Shown: positions 1 to 7,674 of the stretch, piece by piece
Position numbering within the stretch: position 1 is the first letter of the stretch
How the letters are laid out: each line of letters starts with the position of its first letter
Origin: Streptomyces sp. NRRL B-24484
Lineage (GTDB): Bacteria > Actinomycetota > Actinomycetes > Streptomycetales > Streptomycetaceae
Direction: 5' to 3'
Length of the DNA stretch: 64,000 bases
Assembly: GCF_000717715.1 (NCBI RefSeq)
Contig: NZ_JOAI01000019.1
Location: 90,928 to 154,927, forward strand
Program-made: the position numbers and the translations under genes
The notes under the pieces: model-generated
Database searches by the model: none
The model's input: only the letters and a program-made list of their open reading frames with translations
Told to the model about the DNA's origin: nothing

Positions 1-1097
1 AGGTTGCCCAGTTGGGGGCCCGCCTGCCCGACGATCGTCTCCGCGGCCGTCACCCGGCCGAGCATCGCATCGGGCGTGCACGTCTGCACGATCGTGGTGC
101 GCGAGAGGACGGCCAGCGCGTCCGCCGCCCCCGCCACCACGAGGAGGCCCAGGGCCGCCCACGCGCCGGTCGTCAGGCCGAACGCGGCGAGCGCCGCACC
201 CCAGGTGCCGGCCGCGCAGAGCATCACCGGGCCCGGGCGCGCCAGCCGGGTCACGGGACCGGAGAGCGCCGTCGTGGCGACACCGCCCACGGCGAGCGCG
301 GACAGGAACAGGCCGAGCGTGCGCGGATCGCCGTCGAAGCGCTCGCTGTTGACCAGCGGGAAGAGACCGGCCGGCATCGCGAGCACCGTGGCTGCCAGGT
401 CCGTCAGCAGCGCGCCGCGCACCACCCGGTGGCCGGTCAGGAAGCGCAGCCCGTCGGCGACACCGCCCAGGCCCGGACGGGACTTCTCGCCCACCGGCGG
501 CATCGCGGGCAGCCCGAAGGCCGTGGCGAACGAGACCCCGAAACTGACGGCGTCCAGCAGGTAGCAGACCCCGATGCCCCACCAGCCGAGCACGACACCC
601 GCGACGGCCGGCCCGAGCAGCATCATCGTCTGGCCGGTGACCTGGTTCAGCGCCAGCGCCGCAGCCACCTGGTCCTTCGGCAGCAGCCGCGGCACGAACA
701 CGCCCGCCGCCGGCGCCCCCACCGCCCCGAAGGACGCCTGCACCGCCACCAGCGCCAGCACGACGGTCACCGGAACGTGCCCGGTGAACCCCTGGACGGC
801 CAGCAGCAGCGAACAGGACGCCTGGCCGGCGTTGCCGAGCAGGTAGACGCGGCGCCGGTCGGCCCGGTCGACCCAGGCCCCCGCGAACAGGCCGATGCCG
901 ATCATCGGCAGCGCCTGCGCCAGGCCGACCGCCCCGCTCCACACCGCGCTGCGGGTCGTGTCCCACACCTGGAACATGACGGTGACCACGGTCATGAAGC
1001 TGCCGAGCGTGGAGACCGTACGCCCGATCAGCAACCGCCGGAACAGCGGGGAGGTCCGCAGGGGCCGTACGTCGATCAGGGTGCGGGCGAGGCTCAT
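1..1097 (-). CDS. MFS transporter (drug/siderophore-exporter type), 3' end outside window
   Basis: The reverse strand reads open for 365 residues from an ATG at 1097 to the left edge without a stop, so the C-terminus is missing. The N-terminus (MSLARTLIDVRPLRTSPLFR) is followed by hydrophobic stretches separated by short basic loops. The loop WVDRADRRR matches the conserved MFS motif-A position between helices 2 and 3. The layout resembles the enterobactin-exporter-like MFS_3 group, which exports small molecules by proton antiport at the cytoplasmic membrane. That is family knowledge; the substrate cannot be inferred. No regulator lies next to it in the window. The long open frames on the opposite strand here are composition shadows. 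Confidence 0.85.
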   Translation of the reverse strand, partial: MSLARTLIDVRPLRTSPLFRRLLIGRTVSTLGSFMTVVTVMFQVWDTTRSAVWSGAVGLAQALPMIGIGLFAGAWVDRADRRRVYLLGNAGQASCSLLLAVQGFTGHVPVTVVLALVAVQASFGAVGAPAAGVFVPRLLPKDQVAAALALNQVTGQTMMLLGPAVAGVVLGWWGIGVCYLLDAVSFGVSFATAFGLPAMPPVGEKSRPGLGGVADGLRFLTGHRVVRGALLTDLAATVLAMPAGLFPLVNSERFDGDPRTLGLFLSALAVGGVATTALSGPVTRLARPGPVMLCAAGTWGAALAAFGLTTGAWAALGLLVVAGAADALAVLSRTTIVQTCTPDAMLGRVTAAETIVGQAGPQLGN

Positions 1098-1251
1098 GAC
1101 GGGAGGGCCGGATGCGGCACGGGCTGATGCACCCCGAGACCCTAGCCGATCGCCCCGGTCCCGTCGGGCGTTCGGCGACCGGCACCCCCGTGCAACGCCC
1201 ACGACCGGCACCTTTACCCTTCTTTGACCGAACGAAGGGAACGGCAGCAGG

Positions 1252-2781
1252 ATGATCGGCAGCTTCTTGGCGTTCGCGGTGATCCCGGCGATCGTCGCGG
1301 GCCTGGCCCGGTGGGCGGCGGTGCGGCGCCGCCGCGCCCTGGCGGAGGGCCGGCCGGTGCACTTCCGCTGCCGGCTCGACGGCCGCAGGGGCCGGCTGCT
1401 GGCCGACCCGCGCCTGGACGGGCCCGTCTTCCTCGACCGCACCGGCACGGCCACCGCCCTGCCGCACGGCGGCGAGGTCCTGGACGCCACGCTGACCCGC
1501 GTCACCGGAGCCGCCGTCGAGAAGGTCGGCCTGCGCTACCGCACCCCCGGCGGCACGGTGCTGACGCTGGCCCTGGCCACCCGGGACGCCCGGACCGTCG
1601 GAGCCTGGCTCGCCGGACCGCCCCGCCCCGCGCCCGCCGCCCGGCCGCCGCGTCCGGCCGCGCCGGTGTGGGCCGTCACCGCCCTCACCGCGGCCCTGCT
1701 CACGGGCCTGGCCGCCGCCGACGTCGCCCTGCTCGGCGACCGCACCACCGCCGAGGTGCTCGCCGTCGACCACGACTACGGCAACTGCACCGTCGGCTGG
1801 GACGCGGGTGCGCAGCAGGCGGACGTCGACTGCGACACCTCGCACCTCCGCCCGGCCGACCACCTGCCGGTGATCGCCCTGCTGTGGCCCTTCCTCGGCG
1901 AGGCCGTCGACACCCGGACGATGCCGACCGTCGCCGCCGTCGCCGGGGGCGGCCTCGGCCTGCTCGGCCTCACCGGCAGCCTGCTGACCACCCCGCTGGC
2001 CTGCACCCGGCGCGTCCGGCGGGCCCTGCGCACCCGGTCCGTGCCGCCGCCACCGCCGACCGCGGGACCCGGGGACGACACCCCGGAGGAGTGGCCCGCC
2101 CTGGAGGGAGGCCTGAACCACGCGAACCTGGCCGCCGCCGCCCGGCACGCCGACCGGCACCACCCCGGTGCCCGCGTCGCCCCGCCCCGCCGCGGCCCCG
2201 GCCGCACCTCCGTCCCGCCGCGCCGCTGGGCCGCGGCCACCGCTCTCGGCACCGGCGCCTGGGTGCTCCTCACGCTCTCCGTCGGCGGCCTGCTCGACGA
2301 CCACTTCCACCTGGGCCACTGGCGCTTCCTCGTCTTCGGCACGGCCGGCATCGCCGCCGTCGCCCGGATCGGCTGGTTCGCCGCCGACCGCTCCTCGCTG
2401 TGGCGCCCCGTGCTGCGCGCCGCGCGCTCGGACGCGGCGGACGGCGCCTGGCAGCCGATGCGCTACGTCCGGCTGCGCGAGACCACCGGCGCGATGGCGC
2501 TGGTGCTGTTCCGGCCGGAGGGCGAGGACGCCGCGGCGCCCGTGTACGTCCAGCCGATCTCGGGCTCCCGCAGCACCGGAGGCAGCACCATCGGCGGGCC
2601 GCCGCCGGTGGGTGACGCCCTGGTCCACGACACCGGTGCCGGGCCGCTGGTCTGCGAGATCGACGGGATCCGGTACCTGCCCGCGGGGCGGGCCACGGTG
2701 GCCGCGGCCGACCCGGAGCGCACCCGCAGGGAGATCCTCCGCTACGCCGAGAGCCACGTGCGGCCGACCGGACGCGGCTGA
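1252..2781 (+). CDS. Multi-pass membrane protein of unknown function
   Basis: 509 residues beginning with a membrane segment (MIGSFLAFAVIPAIVAG). Residues about 35-120 form a soluble segment that looks like the small DUF2550-type domain. Further hydrophobic segments lie near residues 140-165, 200-250, 325-345 and 360-380, and the C-terminal 130 residues look soluble. Four to five transmembrane helices are likely. The ATG follows GGGAACGGCAGCAGG. It diverges from the MFS gene across about 150 bp. I do not recognise a function; a structural or sensory envelope role is only a guess. Confidence 0.75.
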   Translation: MIGSFLAFAVIPAIVAGLARWAAVRRRRALAEGRPVHFRCRLDGRRGRLLADPRLDGPVFLDRTGTATALPHGGEVLDATLTRVTGAAVEKVGLRYRTPGGTVLTLALATRDARTVGAWLAGPPRPAPAARPPRPAAPVWAVTALTAALLTGLAAADVALLGDRTTAEVLAVDHDYGNCTVGWDAGAQQADVDCDTSHLRPADHLPVIALLWPFLGEAVDTRTMPTVAAVAGGGLGLLGLTGSLLTTPLACTRRVRRALRTRSVPPPPPTAGPGDDTPEEWPALEGGLNHANLAAAARHADRHHPGARVAPPRRGPGRTSVPPRRWAAATALGTGAWVLLTLSVGGLLDDHFHLGHWRFLVFGTAGIAAVARIGWFAADRSSLWRPVLRAARSDAADGAWQPMRYVRLRETTGAMALVLFRPEGEDAAAPVYVQPISGSRSTGGSTIGGPPPVGDALVHDTGAGPLVCEIDGIRYLPAGRATVAAADPERTRREILRYAESHVRPTGRG

Positions 2782-2855
2782 ACCGCGGGCGCCAGCAGGC
2801 GGCATTCAGCCGCAGTACACGCCGTTTCAAGCTCGTCCCACCAGAGTTCCGCCTC

Positions 2856-4832
2856 GTGCATACCTCACACTCGCGTGCCGGCGTCGCCTCCGTGTGCGCC
2901 GCGGCGCTGACGTTTTCGGGTCTGGTCGTCACCGGGCTGGTCGCCGCGCAGCCCGCGGCCGCCGCCGACCCGGCCGGCTACCAGAACGTTCGGATCAACG
3001 AGGTCACCTCGTCCAACAACGACACGGTGGAGCTGTACAACACCGGGTCGACGGCGGTGAGCATCAGCGGCTGGAAGATGTCCGACGACGGCTTCTCTCC
3101 GCAGTCGTTCAGCCCCTCCTCCAGCACGATCGCGGCCGGCGGCTTCGTCACCTTCAACTCGCCCAAGGGGCTCGGCGACTCAGACAAGCTGGTGGTCTAC
3201 ACGGCTGACGGCACGGTGGTCGACCGCGTCGAATGGGCCACCAACGGGGCGAAGCCGGCGATGGCGCGCTGTGGCGGCGACGGCACCGGCGCATGGGTGA
3301 CCGCGACCACCGCGGCCACGTTCGGGGCCGCGAACGCCTCGGGCTGCCCCTCGTCGATCCCGGCGGCGAGCCGGGTGCGGATCAACGAGGTCACCTCCAA
3401 CGGCACGGACACCGTCGAGCTGTACAACGGCGGGACGAGCGCCGTCAGCATCGGGTCGTGGAAGTACGTCGACGGCGACACCACCCACTCCGCGGTATCG
3501 ATCTCGTCCTCCTCGCCGAGCGCGACCACCGTCCCCGCGGGCGGCTACGTCACCTTCGACTCCACCCTCGGCCTGGGCGACAACGACTCGGTCCTCGTCC
3601 TCGACGGCAACGGCAACACGATCGACTCCGTGACCTGGGCGACCGACGGCGCCAAGCCGTCCGACGAGCGCTGCGCCAACGGCACCGGCTGGTTCCGGAC
3701 CGCCGTGACCGCGACGCCCGGCAGCGCGAACTCCTGCTCGGGCAGCGGCGGTGGCGGCGGTGGCGGCCAGACCGGCCAACTGCTGGGCGGCGGCGGCTCG
3801 CTCACCAGTGGCTGCGCCCCCGAGGCGCCCTCCGGCACGGGCTCCACCCCCGGGGGCACCCTGGCCTGGCCCGGCGGCCCGGACGTCACGATCGCCGACA
3901 ACGTCTGCGCGTTCACCACCTCCACCGGGCCCGAGGGCCGCGACCTCAGCGGCCTGGCCTTCGACCCGGCGAACCCGTCGGTGCTGTGGGCCGCCAAGAA
4001 CAAGAACTGGCTGTACAAGCTGGTGAAGAGCAACGGCAGGTGGGTCCCGGACGCGACGTGGAGCGCCACCGGCAAGCAGATCCGCTTCGCGAGCGGCACC
4101 GGCGAGCCGGACTCCGAGGGGCTGACGGTCGGCGCCAACGGCCACGTCTACGTGACCTCCGAGCGCGACAACACCAACAACACGGTCCCCAGGGACACCG
4201 TCATGGAGTTCGACCCGGCGGCGACCGGATCGACGCTCACCCCCGTTCACCAGTGGGACATGACCGCGCAGTTCCCGCAGCTCGACACCGGCAGCAAGGA
4301 CGACGCCAACCTGGGCTTCGAGGGCGTCGGCTACGTGCCGGACAGCTGGCTGACCGCCAACGGCTGGGTCGACCCGCTGACCGGTGCCGCCTACAACCCG
4401 GCGAACTACCCCCTGCACGGGTCGGGCCTGTACTTCGCCGGCCTGGAGTGGGACGGCTCGCTGCACGTCTACGGCCTGAACTCCGACGGCACGTTCACCA
4501 CCTTCGGCACCGTCGCGACCGGCAAGACCTCCGTGATGGACGTGACGTACGACGCCGGCACCCAGCGGATCGTCGCCACCTGCGACAACACCTGCGGCGA
4601 GACCCACACCTTCATGAAGGTCAACGCCGCCGGCGCGATCGTGCCGGATGTGACCTACACGAACCCCGCAGTGATGCCGGTCGACAACCTGGAGGGCTTC
4701 GCGCTCGCGCCGACCTCCACCTGCGTCAACGGCTTCCGCGAGGCGGTCTGGACCGACGACGGCATCTACGGCTTCGGCTCCGGGAGCTCCTCCTACGGAC
4801 ACTCCGTCTACAGCGGCACCTTCCCCTGCTGA
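2856..4832 (+). CDS. Secreted protein with two lamin-tail domains and a C-terminal propeller-like domain
   Basis: 658 residues from a GTG start. Residues 1-37 are a Sec signal peptide ending in an Ala-rich AQPAAAA site. Two homologous lamin-tail (LTD) Ig-like domains follow at about 43-158 and 174-293. Both start RINEVTS, carry DTVELYN and end with a Trp-Ala-x-(N/D)-G-A-K-P turn. A Gly/Ser linker near 296-306 leads to a 330-residue domain with repeated strand motifs (LSGLAFDP, DSEGLTVGANG, NLEGFALAP). That domain looks like a six-bladed propeller of the esterase-like/SdiA-regulated kind. LTD domains in bacteria usually sit on extracellular nucleases or binding proteins; no catalytic motif was recognised here. 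The protein is probably exported and may bind or hydrolyse a polymer. Confidence 0.85.
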   Translation: MHTSHSRAGVASVCAAALTFSGLVVTGLVAAQPAAAADPAGYQNVRINEVTSSNNDTVELYNTGSTAVSISGWKMSDDGFSPQSFSPSSSTIAAGGFVTFNSPKGLGDSDKLVVYTADGTVVDRVEWATNGAKPAMARCGGDGTGAWVTATTAATFGAANASGCPSSIPAASRVRINEVTSNGTDTVELYNGGTSAVSIGSWKYVDGDTTHSAVSISSSSPSATTVPAGGYVTFDSTLGLGDNDSVLVLDGNGNTIDSVTWATDGAKPSDERCANGTGWFRTAVTATPGSANSCSGSGGGGGGGQTGQLLGGGGSLTSGCAPEAPSGTGSTPGGTLAWPGGPDVTIADNVCAFTTSTGPEGRDLSGLAFDPANPSVLWAAKNKNWLYKLVKSNGRWVPDATWSATGKQIRFASGTGEPDSEGLTVGANGHVYVTSERDNTNNTVPRDTVMEFDPAATGSTLTPVHQWDMTAQFPQLDTGSKDDANLGFEGVGYVPDSWLTANGWVDPLTGAAYNPANYPLHGSGLYFAGLEWDGSLHVYGLNSDGTFTTFGTVATGKTSVMDVTYDAGTQRIVATCDNTCGETHTFMKVNAAGAIVPDVTYTNPAVMPVDNLEGFALAPTSTCVNGFREAVWTDDGIYGFGSGSSSYGHSVYSGTFPC

Positions 4833-4898
4833 GCCCCTCGGCCCGTTGACGCCCCGGCCCGCCGGGCCGGGCCCGACGAGGCTCCGGGCAGCGGCCGG

Positions 4899-4966
4899 CG
4901 ACGAAGCTCCCCGCGGACGGCGCGGTCCCGACCGGGACCACCCGCCGACTGCCGGGAGCTTCGTCG
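4899..4966 (+). terminator. Long nested stem-loop downstream of the lamin-tail gene
   Basis: CGACGAAGCTCCC (4899-4911) is perfectly complementary to GGGAGCTTCGTCG (4954-4966). A second hairpin, GGTCCC-GACC-GGGACC (4924-4939), sits in the loop. It lies 65 bp past the stop codon and fits a transcription terminator, though the inner hairpin is more elaborate than usual. The 4833-5176 interval otherwise holds only this structure and the dyad at 5039. Confidence 0.65.
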
Positions 4967-5038
4967 TTCCCGTCGCGGAGGCGGCCGCGTCCGAGGTGCC
5001 CGGGCACAGCCCCGGAGGGCGGCCGATTCCCCGAACCT

Positions 5039-5054
5039 TCTACAGTCCTGTAGA
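5039..5054. promoter_or_regulatory. 16-bp operator-like dyad TCTACAGTCCTGTAGA
   Basis: Perfect 7-bp arms (TCTACAG/CTGTAGA) around TC, followed by ATTCC. A near copy, TCTACACTGCTGTAGA followed by ATTC, occurs at 6837-6852. Each stands upstream of a plus-strand gene (138 bp and 63 bp from the start). The half site CTACA/TGTAG recalls BlaI/CopY-family operators, but the regulator is not in the window, so the family is a guess. Confidence 0.55.
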
Positions 5055-5176
5055 TTCCCCGGAACGCGGTGAAGCTGCAAGTCCCGGCGCCGGTACGCGC
5101 GTTCCTCGCCCCGCGACGGGTCCGCGTCCGGCCGGGCGGCAGCGAGCCGCACCACGGCCACACCGGGGGAGCCGCG

Positions 5177-5905
5177 ATGGACGAGCCACCACGCCTGTCA
5201 CCACAGGACCGGGCCGACTTCGAGCACGCACTGGCCCAGGCCCTGGCCCGCGCCGAGGTCCGCACCGCACTGAACGCCGCCGGGGTGCGGCCGGACGACC
5301 TCAGGGCCCGGGCCCGGCAGTCGGCCGCCGGACTCCTCGCGGCCGCGGCCGCCGAGTTCGACGACTACACCCGGCTGCGCAGCGCCGCGCCGGAACCGGA
5401 GCCGGCGGCCGCCCGGCGGGTGCCCGCCGGGGGCGCGCCCGGATACCTGGGAGTCCTCGCGCTGGTCGTCCCCGCGGTCGCCGGAACGGCCGCCGTGGTC
5501 CTCTTCGCCCTGGGTTTCGGCCTGGCGCTCACCGACGCCCGGCACGGCCTCGGCACGGCGCTCGAACGGGCCGCGCTGGTGGCCGCCGCACTGGCTGCGG
5601 CCTGCGCCGTCGTGGGCGCCGTCGGCCTGGTCGCCACCGCCTCGCGGTGCCGCCCCGACCAGCAGGACCCCTCACCCGAGGACGCGGTGGCAGCGGCCCG
5701 CATGCGGTGGCGCACCGCGTTGCTGGAGCGGGGCATGGTCCCGTTCCTGCTCGACCGCCTCGCGGACCCGGACGACGGGGCACAGGCCCCCTTCCGCCCC
5801 GGCTACAGCAGCCCCGACTTCGCCGGCCCGGACTTCGCGGGGCCGGACTTCGCGGGGCCGGACTTCACCGGCCCCGACGTCACCGACCCCGACGTCCGGG
5901 CCTGA
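5177..5905 (+). CDS. Small membrane protein with C-terminal PDFAG pentapeptide tail
   Basis: 242 residues from the ATG at 5177, chosen because GGGGGAG stands 7 bases upstream; an earlier in-frame start at 5069 lacks this. The N-terminal 70 residues are acidic and Ala-rich and look soluble. Two membrane segments follow at about residues 94-120 and 133-160. The last 30 residues are six pentapeptides (PDFAG three times, PDFTG, PDVTD, PDVRA) encoded by 15-bp tandem repeats. No family was recognised. The upstream 16-bp dyad probably regulates it. Confidence 0.7.
   Translation: MDEPPRLSPQDRADFEHALAQALARAEVRTALNAAGVRPDDLRARARQSAAGLLAAAAAEFDDYTRLRSAAPEPEPAAARRVPAGGAPGYLGVLALVVPAVAGTAAVVLFALGFGLALTDARHGLGTALERAALVAAALAAACAVVGAVGLVATASRCRPDQQDPSPEDAVAAARMRWRTALLERGMVPFLLDRLADPDDGAQAPFRPGYSSPDFAGPDFAGPDFAGPDFTGPDVTDPDVRA
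5813..5902 (+). repeat. Six 15-bp tandem repeats encoding PDFAG-type pentapeptides
   Basis: The units read CCSGACTTCGCSGGS with drift in the last two copies. They are in frame and end directly at the stop codon at 5903. Copy number could vary by slippage without breaking the frame. Confidence 0.85.
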
Positions 5906-5959
5906 CCCCGCGCCACCCCGCAGGCGGGCACGCCTGCGGGGCGGCCGGAGCGCGGGCGC

Positions 5960-6622
5960 TCAGCGGCGCGTACCGCAACTGGGGCAGAACGCGGCGCCGT
6001 CCGGCACCTCGTTGTGGCAGCCGGTGCACGTGGAGGGCTGCGCGAGCCGGTGCCCGCAGCCCGGACAGAACGGGGTGCCGTGGGTCTCCGCCCGGCACTG
6101 CGGGCAGACCAGCTGACGCGGCGTGGAGACGTCGTAACCGTGCCCGAGCTGCTGGCCGTGGCTGTAGGCCTGCTGGGAGACCATGTCGTTCAGGCCGCGC
6201 TGCTGCGCGGCGACCGCCTCGGCGGCGGTGTCGGGGGAGCAGGTCAGGCAGAGTCCCTGGGCGGCGTTCCAGCAGCGCCCGCACACGTAGTGCGTGCAAC
6301 GGCCGCAGCGGTTGAAGTGGCCCTGGGCGTTGCCGACGGCCCGCTGGAAGGCGGCGTCGCGGGAGCTGCCCCAGTTGGCACCGGCGAGACCGTCCGCGGC
6401 ATTGGTGATGCCGCTGGTCGCCGTCCCGCCGATCAGGCCCCACGCGGCGGTCACGCCCTTGCCCAGCCACCCGGCGACCTGGCCGGTGGTGAACGCCTCG
6501 AAGGGGGAGCGCCAGGTGTCGTGGCACCGGGAGCACGAGAACTCGAACTGGAAGCCCGCACCGGTGCCGTGCTGCTCGCTGAGGTCGCGGTAGTTGTTGC
6601 TGAAGTAGATCTCGCCGCTCAT
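5960..6622 (-). CDS. Cys-rich zinc-ribbon protein
   Basis: 220 residues from the ATG at 6622 (GGGTGGGACGGCG just upstream); a longer frame to 6709 adds an unlikely Arg/Gly-rich leader. Cysteine pairs sit at C30/C33, C106/C109, C114/C117 and C125/C128. Two C-terminal zinc ribbons are at C173/C176-C186/C189 and C199/C202-C213/C216, the double-zinc-ribbon arrangement. Residues 45-80 are Gly-rich and mildly hydrophobic. Such ribbons bind zinc and mediate protein or nucleic-acid contacts; no enzyme domain is visible. It diverges from the P-loop gene at 6915, with the second copy of the 16-bp dyad between them. Confidence 0.8.
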   Translation of the reverse strand: MSGEIYFSNNYRDLSEQHGTGAGFQFEFSCSRCHDTWRSPFEAFTTGQVAGWLGKGVTAAWGLIGGTATSGITNAADGLAGANWGSSRDAAFQRAVGNAQGHFNRCGRCTHYVCGRCWNAAQGLCLTCSPDTAAEAVAAQQRGLNDMVSQQAYSHGQQLGHGYDVSTPRQLVCPQCRAETHGTPFCPGCGHRLAQPSTCTGCHNEVPDGAAFCPSCGTRR

Positions 6623-6836
6623 CGCCGTCCCACCCTGTGTCCCGCTGCCATCGCGCCCTGCCGGACGCCCCGCCGACGACTTCGGTTCCCGGAAGTCGGC
6701 GCACAGCATGGCACGCGTTCCGGCCCCGTCCGACGCAGGGTGGCGGGCCGTCCCCGCAGGGCATGACGGCCACGGACCGTTCGTGTGGAGCCCGCTCCGG
6801 CGGGGCGGCCCGCCACGCGGGGGCGGACCCGGGCTC

Positions 6837-6852
6837 TCTACACTGCTGTAGA
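6837..6852. promoter_or_regulatory. Second copy of the TCTACA-N4-TGTAGA dyad
   Basis: TCTACACTGCTGTAGA has 6-bp arms and is followed by ATTC, as is the copy at 5039. It lies 63 bp before the P-loop gene at 6915 and about 215 bp upstream of the divergent zinc-ribbon gene, so it could control either. Confidence 0.55.
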
Positions 6853-6914
6853 TTCAAGTCCCGGTAAAGGCAGTACCGGCGACGCCCCCGACCCACCACA
6901 GGAGACCCACCCGC

Positions 6915-7577
6915 ATGCGGGCACCGCACCCGGCCACCGCCGCGGCAGCCACCACCGACGGCCCGCCGCCCGAATCCGTCCGGCCGCGCGGCGTCCACGA
7001 CCTGCGGAACCAGGACGGCGGCCCGCTGCGGATCGGCTACCCGGCCGACGCCGTCGTCGTGGTCTCCGGTCTGCCCGGCAGCGGCAAGAGCACCCTCCTG
7101 CGCCGGTGGTCCCCGGCAGCCCCCACCGTCGACCCGCGCACCGCCCACACCGCCTGCGCCGCGGTCATGCCGACCTGGCTGCCGTACGCGACCTACCGCC
7201 CCTGGGCGCGCCTGCGCTGGCTGCGCTCCATCCGCACCTCGATCCGCGCGGGCGGCCCGCTCCTCGTGCACGACTGCGGCAGCCGCTCCCTGCTGCGCCG
7301 CTGGATCGCCCGCACGGCCGCCCGGCAGGGCCGCGGACTGCACCTCGTCCTGCTCGACGTCGGAGCCGGCCGGGCCCTCGCCGGCCAGCACAGCAGGGGC
7401 CGGACCGCACCCGCCCGCACCTTCGCCCGGCACCGCCGCGGCATCGCCCGGCTGCTCCGGGCACTCGACCGGCACGGCGCGGCCGCCGCCCCCGAGTGCA
7501 CCTCCGTCCTCCTGCTCGACGGCCTCTCCCGCTCCCGCGCCACCGGCGTGGAGTTCACCGACCGTCAGCCGCGGTGA
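6915..7577 (+). CDS. P-loop NTPase/kinase-like protein
   Basis: 220 residues. ACAGGAGA precedes the ATG at good spacing. Residues 47-51 are a hydrophobic strand leading into a Walker A motif, GLPGSGKST (52-60). LLVHDCGSR near 115 and LHLVLLDVGAG near 140 fit later strands of a zeta-toxin/gluconokinase-type small-molecule kinase fold, ending in a short Arg-rich lid (RHRRGIARL). No signal or membrane segment. Many streptomycetes carry similar orphan AAA/kinase proteins; the substrate is unknown. It stands alone and is probably controlled through the dyad at 6837. Confidence 0.75.
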   Translation: MRAPHPATAAAATTDGPPPESVRPRGVHDLRNQDGGPLRIGYPADAVVVVSGLPGSGKSTLLRRWSPAAPTVDPRTAHTACAAVMPTWLPYATYRPWARLRWLRSIRTSIRAGGPLLVHDCGSRSLLRRWIARTAARQGRGLHLVLLDVGAGRALAGQHSRGRTAPARTFARHRRGIARLLRALDRHGAAAAPECTSVLLLDGLSRSRATGVEFTDRQPR

Positions 7578-7596
7578 CGACCCGCACACCGCACCC

Positions 7597-7632
7597 GCGC
7601 CAGCCGCGCCAGCCGTGCCAGCCGTGCCAGCC
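7597..7632. repeat. Four 9-bp tandem repeats (GYGCCAGCC)
   Basis: Units at 7597, 7606, 7615 and 7624 read GCGCCAGCC, GCGCCAGCC, GTGCCAGCC, GTGCCAGCC. They fill much of the gap between the P-loop gene and the WD40 gene. No stem-loop role is evident. Confidence 0.8.
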
Positions 7633-7674
7633 GTGCCCGCTGCCGGCGTCGGTGGTGATCGCTAGCCTCGTCCC

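Noticed and set aside
4..1127. Open frames of 186 and 371 residues on the plus strand over the MFS gene
   Set aside because: Low-complexity Arg/Gly/His-rich translations opposite a frame with clear membrane helices; high-GC shadows.
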